Assembly (NCBI GenBank): GCA_934561335.1 | Contig: CAKTGD010000010.1 | Coordinates: 1-17,997 of the forward strand | Direction: 5' to 3' | Length of the DNA stretch: 17,997 nt | Source: an uncultured Oscillospiraceae bacterium | Lineage (GTDB): Bacteria > Bacillota_A > Clostridia > Oscillospirales > Oscillospiraceae | Program-made: the position numbers and the translations under genes | Notes under the pieces: generated by a model | Told to the model about the DNA's origin: nothing | Databases searched by the model: none | Seen by the model: the letters and a program-made list of their open reading frames with translations, nothing else | In this document: positions 12,875 to 17,997 of the stretch, piece by piece | Layout of the letters: each line of letters starts with the position of its first letter | Numbering within the stretch: the first letter of the stretch is position 1

Positions 12875-13816
12875 ATGAAAAACATCCTGAAGAAGATCGG
12901 AATGATGCTCTTGACCATGGTCATCGTCTCTTTCTTCGCATTTCTTGCCTTTCAGGTGATTCCCGGCGACCCCACCATCAAGCTGCTGGGCAGCGATGCC
13001 ACCGCCGAGGCGGTGGCTGAATTGCGCGCGGAGCTGGGGTTGGATCGTCCGTTTTTCACCCGCTATCTGGAGTGGGTGATCCGTGCCTTACAGGGCGATT
13101 TCGGCTCGTCCTATATCTATTCCATGCCGGTCTCGCAGCTGCTGGACGGCAAGCTGGGCGTTACCGCCCTTTTGACCGGCATCGCCTTTATTATGATCGT
13201 TGCAGCCTCCCTTCCGGCAGGCTTGTTTGCCGCCTCCCATCAGGGTGGGCGGCTGGATCGCTTTCTGACCATTTTGGGGCAGGTGGTGATGGCCGTGCCG
13301 CCCTTTTTTGTGGGCATTCTGCTGACGCTGGTGTGCGGCCTGATTTTGCACTGGTTTACGCCCGGCGCCTTTGTCGCGCCACGGCAGGGCTTTTGGCACA
13401 GCGCCGCCTATCTGGTCTATCCCGCCATCGCCATCGCGCTGCCCCGCATCGCCATGACGGTGAAAATGCTGAAAAGCTCTATTGCCGGAGAGTTGGAACG
13501 GGACTATGTCCGCACGGCCTACAGCCGCGGCAACTCTCCTTCTGCGGCACTGTACCGCCACGTGCTGCGCAATGCGGTGGTGCCTACGGTGGCGTTTCTT
13601 GCCATGACGGCGGCAGACATCGTAGCGGGCAGCGTCATCATCGAGCAGGTCTTTGCCATTCCGGGGCTGGGGCGGCTGCTGCTGACCTCTATCGCCAACC
13701 GGGATTTTCCGGTGGTGCAGGCCATTGTGGTGATTCTGGCACTGTTGGTGGTGCTGGTGAACTGCATTGCCGACATCGTGAACCAGCAGCTGGATCCACG
13801 GCTGCGGCTTCAGTAA
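12875..13816 (+). CDS. ABC-transporter permease, DppB/OppB type
   Basis: The 313-residue inner-membrane protein forms half of the import channel. It begins with a short cytoplasmic part and a first membrane helix (MMLLTMVIVSFFAFLAFQVIPGDP), and the FQVIPGDP motif after that helix is typical of DppB-type permeases. Further hydrophobic segments follow, with an ATPase-contact loop DYVRTAYSRGNSPSAALYRHVLRNA. The C-terminus DIVNQQLDPRLRLQ is characteristic. The ATG at 12875 is chosen because the protein starts directly before the first helix; ATGs at 12866 and 12869 and a longer form from 12761 are less likely. The ribosome binding site is weak (AAAGAG). The next permease starts 12 bases downstream. 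Confidence 0.93.
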   Translation: MKNILKKIGMMLLTMVIVSFFAFLAFQVIPGDPTIKLLGSDATAEAVAELRAELGLDRPFFTRYLEWVIRALQGDFGSSYIYSMPVSQLLDGKLGVTALLTGIAFIMIVAASLPAGLFAASHQGGRLDRFLTILGQVVMAVPPFFVGILLTLVCGLILHWFTPGAFVAPRQGFWHSAAYLVYPAIAIALPRIAMTVKMLKSSIAGELERDYVRTAYSRGNSPSAALYRHVLRNAVVPTVAFLAMTAADIVAGSVIIEQVFAIPGLGRLLLTSIANRDFPVVQAIVVILALLVVLVNCIADIVNQQLDPRLRLQ

Positions 13817-13828
13817 GGGGGCGCGTCT

Positions 13829-14632
13829 ATGCTGGTGAATAAAAAGAGTACTTCTTTCCGTATCGGACTGGCGATTGCCGCCGTTATGGCGGCGCTGGCC
13901 CTGATCGGCTATGTGTGGACCCCCTATGACCCCGCGGCCATTACAGGCAGCGAAAAGTTTCTGGCGCCGTCCCTCCGCCACCTGTTCGGCACTGACAATT
14001 TTGGCCGGGATATTTTCAGCCGGGTGATGGTCGGTGTGGGCACCACATTTTTCATCGCCCTGTGCACCGTGCTGATCGGCGGCACGGTAGGGACGCTGAT
14101 CGGCGCCTTTACCGGCTATTACGGCGGCGTGGTAGACGAGGTGCTGATGCGGATCAACGATGCGCTGACCGCCTTTCCCAACATTTTGCTGGCACTGGTG
14201 TTCATCGCCATGCTGGGTTTTGGAAAATACAATGTGATTCTGGCGCTGGGCGTGGCGTTTATCCCCAGCTTTGCCAGAGTGGTGCGGGCGGAATTCGCCC
14301 GGCACCGTACCATGAACTATGTCAAATCTGCCCGGCTGATGGGCGCTTCCCATCTTAGGATCATGTTCCGGCACATCCTGCCCAATACAAGAGGCGTGGT
14401 GCTGCCGGCGCTGATCATCGGGTTTAACAATGCCGTGCTGGCAGAGGCCAGCATGAGCTATCTGGGTATCGGCGTGGCACCGCCTGACGTTTCCTTGGGC
14501 TATATGCTCTCCGAGTCCCAGAGTTATATGATGAAGGCCCCGTGGTATGTGCTGTGTACCGGCCTTGTGATCGTGCTGCTGATTTTGGGCGTAAGCATGA
14601 TGGGCGAGGGGCTGCGGAAAGGAGGCTCATGA
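13829..14632 (+). CDS. ABC-transporter permease, DppC/OppC type
   Basis: The 267-residue inner-membrane protein is the partner channel subunit. It has an N-terminal helix, the family motif HLFGTDNFGRDIFSRVMVG, several hydrophobic segments and an ATPase-contact loop NYVKSARLMGASHLRIMFRHILPN. The C-terminus contains SYLGIGVAPPDVSLGYML and ends GVSMMGEGLRKGGS, both typical of DppC. The ATG at 13829 has AAGGGGG about 7 bases ahead. The end overlaps the region of the following ATPase start. The N-terminal soluble extension seen in some OppC proteins is short here, which fits DppC-type proteins. Confidence 0.94.
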   Translation: MLVNKKSTSFRIGLAIAAVMAALALIGYVWTPYDPAAITGSEKFLAPSLRHLFGTDNFGRDIFSRVMVGVGTTFFIALCTVLIGGTVGTLIGAFTGYYGGVVDEVLMRINDALTAFPNILLALVFIAMLGFGKYNVILALGVAFIPSFARVVRAEFARHRTMNYVKSARLMGASHLRIMFRHILPNTRGVVLPALIIGFNNAVLAEASMSYLGIGVAPPDVSLGYMLSESQSYMMKAPWYVLCTGLVIVLLILGVSMMGEGLRKGGS

Positions 14633-14634
14633 CC

Positions 14635-15417
14635 ATGCTGGAGATCAGAGACCTCCATGTTCGCTTTCATGACGCCGATCACGAGGCCGTCCGGGGTATT
14701 GACCTGACGGTGGCCGACGGCGAAATCATGGGACTGGTGGGTGAGAGCGGCAGCGGTAAAACCGTGACCGCCATGGTGATATCCGGCCTGATGCCCCGCC
14801 GGCGGGCGGATGTGTCCGGTCAGGTACTGCTGGACGGTCGGGACCTGCTGGCGCTGGACGCATCTCAGATGCGCAAGCGCCAGGGCTGCGCCATCTCTGT
14901 GGTGTTTCAAGAGCCGATGAGCGCCATGAATCCTGTTATGCGTATCGGCCCTCAGGTGGAGGAGGCGCTCCGCGTCCACACAAAGCTGTCTCATCAGGAG
15001 CGGCGGGAGCGAGCCTTGCAGGCGCTGCGGGATGTGGATCTGGCCGACGCTGAGGCGGTCTATCGCAAGTATCCCCATCAGATGTCCGGCGGTATGCTGC
15101 AGCGGGCGATGATCGCAGCCGCCATTATTTCACGGCCCAAGCTGCTGCTGGCAGACGAGCCCACCACGGCGCTGGATGTAACCATTCAGGCCCAGATTCT
15201 GGAGCTGCTGCGCCGCTTGAACCGGGAAATGGGTATGTCGATCCTGTTTATCTCCCACAACCTGAACGTGGTGCGCAAGCTGTGCACGCAGGTGGCTGTG
15301 ATGGAAAAGGGACGGATTGTGGAGGCCGGAACAACGGAGCGGGTATTTTATGACCCGCAGGCGGATTATACCAAACGGCTGATCGCCGCCATCCCCATGA
15401 GGAAAAAGTTATGCTAG
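14635..15417 (+). CDS. ABC-transporter ATPase, DppD/OppD type
   Basis: The 260-residue cytosolic ATP-binding subunit carries Walker A GESGSGKT (36-43), Q-loop FQEPMSAMNP, signature MSGGM (150-154), Walker B plus D-loop LLLADEPTTALD (170-181), and switch H208. The ATG at 14635 lies 9 bases after AAAGGAGG (14618-14625). An ATG at 14629, which would overlap the upstream stop as ATGA, is only 3 bases from that site and is less likely. At 260 residues it is clearly shorter than the usual 320-340 of DppD, and it lacks the C-terminal oligopeptide-transporter extension with its cysteines. The end overlaps the next ATPase by 7 bases. Confidence 0.94.
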   Translation: MLEIRDLHVRFHDADHEAVRGIDLTVADGEIMGLVGESGSGKTVTAMVISGLMPRRRADVSGQVLLDGRDLLALDASQMRKRQGCAISVVFQEPMSAMNPVMRIGPQVEEALRVHTKLSHQERRERALQALRDVDLADAEAVYRKYPHQMSGGMLQRAMIAAAIISRPKLLLADEPTTALDVTIQAQILELLRRLNREMGMSILFISHNLNVVRKLCTQVAVMEKGRIVEAGTTERVFYDPQADYTKRLIAAIPMRKKLC

Positions 15418-16139
15418 AAACCGTATTGGAAGTCAATCATCTGAATGTGTGGTACCGCAGCGGCTCAGGCCTGCGCCGCCAGCGGACGCAGATCCTTCAC
15501 GACATCAGCTTTACCCTGTACCGCGGTGAGATTCTGGGCCTTGTGGGTGAAAGCGGCAGCGGAAAGTCCACGCTGGCCCGCGCCATACTGGGCATGGAAA
15601 AGGATATTTCTGGAACGGTCGTCCACCATACCAAGCGGCCCCAGATGGTCTTTCAGGACCCGGCGGGCAGCCTGAACCCCTCCTTTACCGTAGGGCAGAC
15701 GCTTGCCGAGCCGCTGCGGATTTACGGCAAGTACGACAGGGCCGGGATAGAGCGCCGGGTGCGGGACACCATGGCCCTGGTAGGGCTGGACGAGGAATAC
15801 TATGGCCGCTATCCCCGGGAGCTGTCCGGCGGGCAGAAGCAGCGTGTGTGCATCGGCACGGCCATGATTCAGAAGCCGGGGCTTATTGTTGCCGACGAGG
15901 CGGTTTCGGCGCTGGACGTCACCATTCAGGCGCAGATCCTCCATCTGATCGCCCGCCTGCGCAAGGAGTTCGGTATCTCCTACCTGTTCATTTCCCACGA
16001 TCTGAATGTGGTATATGAGATCTGCGATCGGTGCCTTGTGATGAAGGACGGCCATATTATAGAGCAGGGTACTGTGGATCAGGTATATGACCATCCTCAG
16101 ACGGATTATACAAAGCAACTATTAAAAGCAGCGGAGTGA
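15411..16139 (+). CDS. ABC-transporter ATPase, DppF/OppF type
   Basis: The 242-residue second ATPase subunit carries Walker A GESGSGKST (46-54), Q-loop FQDPAGSLNP, signature LSGGQ (138-142), Walker B LIVADEAVSALD (D162, E163) and switch H196. The ATG at 15411 overlaps the upstream gene by 7 bases and has GAGG about 10 bases ahead. It ends DYTKQLLKAAE, so it also lacks the long C-terminal extension of E. coli DppF (about 330 residues). The two ATPases are expected to form a heterodimer beneath the two permeases. Confidence 0.94.
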   Translation: MLETVLEVNHLNVWYRSGSGLRRQRTQILHDISFTLYRGEILGLVGESGSGKSTLARAILGMEKDISGTVVHHTKRPQMVFQDPAGSLNPSFTVGQTLAEPLRIYGKYDRAGIERRVRDTMALVGLDEEYYGRYPRELSGGQKQRVCIGTAMIQKPGLIVADEAVSALDVTIQAQILHLIARLRKEFGISYLFISHDLNVVYEICDRCLVMKDGHIIEQGTVDQVYDHPQTDYTKQLLKAAE

Positions 16140-16146
16140 TATCATT

Positions 16147-16566
16147 ATGACAGACGAAAGAAAACAGTGCCTGCTGAAGCTGGCGGCAGAGAGTGAGCCC
16201 TTTGATATCCATAACCACATTCGGATCGTGGATGTGGACGACGGCTGGGCCAAGGTGGAGTTGGAAATCCACCCGGAATCCCTGAATCGCTGGGGCATCC
16301 CCCATGGCGGTATTCTCTTCACACTATCTGACGTGGCCTGCGGCATGGCGATTCTGACAGTACGCGCCGAGGCCTGCGTCACCGTGAACGGCACCATCGA
16401 CTGCATCAATGCCGGCCCCACCTCCGGCAAACTGACCGCCATCGGAAAGGTGCGCAAGGTGGGCGGCAAGGTGGCTTTTTGTGACTCGGAAATTTTTGAC
16501 GATTCCGGTAAACTGATTACTGCGGGTCATACCGTGATGTTCTTTACCGGCACGCAGCTGCTGTGA
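16147..16566 (+). CDS. PaaI-type hotdog-fold acyl-CoA thioesterase
   Basis: A 139-residue single hotdog domain. The signature LNRWGIPHGGILFTLSDVACG contains N47, H53-G54-G55 and D62, matching the asparagine, HGG and catalytic acid of PaaI/YdiI-type thioesterases, which hydrolyse acyl- or aroyl-CoA in the cytosol, usually as tetramers. The ATG at 16147 follows GGAG by about 10 bases and the gap after the transporter is only 7 bases, so it belongs to the same operon. Its substrate is unknown; the setting hints at metabolism of whatever the transporter imports, but that is inference. Confidence 0.9.
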   Translation: MTDERKQCLLKLAAESEPFDIHNHIRIVDVDDGWAKVELEIHPESLNRWGIPHGGILFTLSDVACGMAILTVRAEACVTVNGTIDCINAGPTSGKLTAIGKVRKVGGKVAFCDSEIFDDSGKLITAGHTVMFFTGTQLL

Positions 16567-17654
16567 AAGCCCGGCAATGGCGGGGCTATCTGTGGTGGCT
16601 GGCGGGTCTGGCCGCTTTCTTCGCGGCCTACTTCTCTCTGCGCCGGTACCAAAGCGCAATGGACTGGCTGACCGGCCGTGTGATCCTGCCTTATGAGCAG
16701 GCACTGGGGCGGCTGTGCAGCCTTACCTCCGTTTCGGTAGCTGAGGTGTTGATCCTGTCGGCGGTCTACTGCGCCGTGATCTATCTGGGGTGGCAGGTAC
16801 GCTGCTTCATCCTCCTGCCCCACCGCGGACGACGGGCAGGACGCATGGGCTTGACCCTGCTGTGCGTGGGACTTAGCATCTATGCGGGATTTTGCCTGCT
16901 GTGGGGTGTTTTTTACGGCGCGTCCGATTTTCAGGAGAAAAGCGGCCTGACTGCCCGAGGCGGCACAGCGGAGGAGCTGAGCGCGCTGACGCAGTACTTT
17001 GCCGACCAGCTGACCATTCTTGCCCCGCAGGTAAAGCGGGATAAAGACGGCTGCTTTGCCGTTTCACGGCAGGAGATCTTTGATGACGCCATGCACGCCT
17101 ATGACGGCATTGTGCTGGAATTTGACTGTCTATCCAAGCCTGAGGTTTCCCCCAAGGCCTTTGTTTCCTCACGGGGCATGAGCTATCTGGATTTCAGCGG
17201 GTTCTACTTTCCCTTCACCGGCGAGGCTAACCTGAACGTTGAAAGCCCCGCCTGCTACCTTCCGGTCAACATCTGTCACGAGTTGGCGCACCAGCAGGGT
17301 ATCGCCTCTGAGCAGGCCTGCAATTTTGTGGGGATCGTGGCAGCCGTCCTATCCGACAGCAGCGTATACCGCTATTCCGGATATCTATCAGGCTATGTCC
17401 ATCTTGCAAACGCCCTCTACAGCGCAGACCACGATGCGTGGCAATCCATCAGAGAGAGCCTTCCTGAAACGGTGCGTGCCGATTTGCAGCAGAACCATGC
17501 CTATTGGGCACAATTCAGCGGTCCGGTGCAAACGGCAGCCAATAAGGTTTATGATGGGTTCCTGAAATCCAACGGTCTTTCGGACGGAATTCAAAATTAT
17601 GGCACGGTGGTGAACCTGCTGTTGGCATACTATGGCGGTTCAGACGTCATCTAA
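16563..17654 (+). CDS. DUF3810-type membrane protein with HExxH metallopeptidase-like motif
   Basis: A 363-residue protein with three probable membrane segments near residues 11-25, 59-80 and 97-118, followed by a large extracytoplasmic part. HELAH at 239-243 (VNICHELAHQQGIASEQACNF) with E250 seven residues beyond resembles the HExxH plus Glu zinc site of gluzincin-like peptidases and is the hallmark of the DUF3810 family as I recall it. The GTG at 16563 overlaps the thioesterase stop as GTGA, implying coupling; no strong ribosome binding site is visible. A terminator follows at 17700. Family function is not established, so protease activity is only suggested by the motif. Confidence 0.85.
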   Translation: MKARQWRGYLWWLAGLAAFFAAYFSLRRYQSAMDWLTGRVILPYEQALGRLCSLTSVSVAEVLILSAVYCAVIYLGWQVRCFILLPHRGRRAGRMGLTLLCVGLSIYAGFCLLWGVFYGASDFQEKSGLTARGGTAEELSALTQYFADQLTILAPQVKRDKDGCFAVSRQEIFDDAMHAYDGIVLEFDCLSKPEVSPKAFVSSRGMSYLDFSGFYFPFTGEANLNVESPACYLPVNICHELAHQQGIASEQACNFVGIVAAVLSDSSVYRYSGYLSGYVHLANALYSADHDAWQSIRESLPETVRADLQQNHAYWAQFSGPVQTAANKVYDGFLKSNGLSDGIQNYGTVVNLLLAYYGGSDVI

Positions 17655-17699
17655 GAAGTAGGTGCCGCATCAGGTGAAGGTTGGTTCACGCAGATAAAG

Positions 17700-17739
17700 A
17701 AAGCCCACAGCAGAGTGAAAAGCTCTGCTGTGGGCTTTT
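17700..17739 (+). terminator. Terminator of the ABC-transporter operon
   Basis: AAAGCCCACAGCAGAG (17700-17715) pairs perfectly over 16 bp with 17723-17738, with a 7-base loop TGAAAAG, and ends in TTTT. It lies 45 bases after the last stop codon of the operon. Confidence 0.92.
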
Positions 17740-17785
17740 ACGATTGATGCCTTTGCATGTTTTGAAAGATCCTTTCAAACACAAC

Positions 17786-17814
17786 AAAAAAGGACCACCG
17801 AATGGTGATCCTTT
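17786..17814 (-). terminator. Terminator of the minus-strand tRNA cluster
   Basis: On the minus strand AAAGGATCACC (17814-17804) pairs with GGTGGTCCTTT (17799-17789) around ATTC, with one G-T pair that is only tolerated on that strand. TTTTTT follows (17791-17786). The stem begins at the last base of the tRNA-Trp CCA end. Confidence 0.88.
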
Positions 17815-17889
17815 GGCAGGGGCAGAAAGGCTCGAACTCTCGACACGCGGTTTTGGAGACCGCTGCTCTACCAACTGAGCTATACCCCT
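17814..17889 (-). tRNA. tRNA-Trp (anticodon CCA)
   Basis: A full cloverleaf on the minus strand. The acceptor stem AGGGGTA/TGCCCCT contains one T-G pair. The D arm GCTCAGTTGGTAGAGC is standard, and the anticodon stem GCGGT/ACCGC encloses CTCCAAA with anticodon CCA (plus-strand 17854-17856). The T arm has TTCGAGC. Discriminator G and an encoded CCA complete the 76-base gene. It is the last gene of the visible tRNA cluster, 32 bases after the CAT tRNA. Confidence 0.96.
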
Positions 17890-17898
17890 ATACAGAAA

Positions 17899-17912
17899 AC
17901 GGCTGACGCCGT
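17899..17912 (-). other. Short inverted repeat in the spacer between the two tRNAs
   Basis: ACGGC and GCCGT flank TGAC, forming a 5-bp stem in the 32-base spacer between the CAT tRNA and tRNA-Trp. It could be a processing feature of the tRNA precursor, but a stem this short may be chance. Confidence 0.3.
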
Positions 17913-17921
17913 AATTTTAAA

Positions 17922-17997
17922 TGGTGGGCCTTCGGGGACTCGAACCCGGGACCGGACGGTTATGAGCCGTCTGCTCTAACCAACTGAGCTAAAGGCC
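17922..17997 (-). tRNA. tRNA with CAT anticodon, probably tRNA-Ile2; first base outside window
   Basis: The acceptor 3' strand AAGGCCC requires a 5' strand GGGCCTT, but the window supplies only GGCCTT, so the first G lies just past position 17997. The D arm GCTCAGTTGGTTAGAGC is standard. The anticodon stem GACGG/CCGTC encloses CTCATAA with anticodon CAT (plus-strand 17962-17964). The 3' end is A plus encoded CCA. The anticodon arm and surroundings closely resemble, from memory, the Bacillus subtilis CAT-type isoleucine tRNA, whose C34 is changed to lysidine by TilS; elongator Met tRNAs usually carry GGTTCATACC. The T stem CCGGG/CCCCG has one C-C mismatch. Amino acid identity is therefore probable, not certain. 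Confidence 0.8.

Noticed and set aside
13088..14374. A 428-codon open frame on the minus strand opposite the two permease genes
   Set aside because: The product is rich in His, Gln and Arg with no recognisable domain; the plus-strand permeases explain the sequence fully.
17750..17785. Short complementary stretch GAAAGGATC / GTTTGAAAGG-like near 17764-17780 (TTTGAAAGATCCTTTCAAA) as an extra terminator
   Set aside because: It is a near-perfect palindrome between the two opposing terminators but lacks a following T run on either strand; it may be a binding site or simply part of the intergenic region.

Overview
The window looks like chromosomal DNA of a GC-rich member of the Clostridia (Bacillota), probably the Oscillospirales group. 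The reasons are the GroEL tail, consensus sigma-A type promoters with 17-bp spacers, strong GGAGG ribosome binding sites, sortase-anchored surface proteins and tRNA sequences of Bacillota type. This placement is inference; no species is claimed. All large reading frames appear intact, and I see no insertion sequence, CRISPR array or prophage.

Layout. Positions 1-677 hold the 3' end of groEL, followed by a terminator and a 330-bp gene-poor spacer with small repeats. A tRNA-Gly(CCC) with its own promoter and terminator lies at 1008-1116. A two-gene operon (1240-4306) encodes a stand-alone methionine synthase reactivation protein and a shortened MetH that lacks that domain; together they rebuild a complete cobalamin-dependent methionine synthase. 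The reactivation protein ends in a four-cysteine cluster.

Positions 4375-10949 on the minus strand form a seven-gene sortase-dependent pilus operon. In transcription order it encodes a large fibro-slime tip adhesin, a 79-residue cysteine-containing small protein, a signal-peptidase-like protein with both catalytic residues missing, a major pilin with two isopeptide-type domains, a class B sortase, a small basal-type pilin and a second, non-B sortase. The order matches the streptococcal FCT pilus islands (cpa-sipA-fctA-srtC-fctB), with two extra genes. Sorting signals split cleanly: xDTGV on tip and shaft, LIQTG on the basal pilin. This suggests that one sortase polymerises and the other anchors.

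A 261-bp divergent control region (10950-11210) separates the pilus operon from a plus-strand operon. Each side carries an inverted repeat with a 14-nt spacer, close to the expected transcription start. The plus-strand operon (11211-17654) encodes a complete peptide/nickel-type ABC importer (lipoprotein binding protein, two permeases, two ATPases), then a PaaI-type hotdog thioesterase and a DUF3810-type membrane protein with an HExxH motif. The intergenic gap after the binding-protein gene carries two hairpins.

The right edge holds a minus-strand tRNA cluster: a CAT-anticodon tRNA (probably Ile2; its first base lies outside the window) and tRNA-Trp(CCA), with a terminator facing that of the importer operon.
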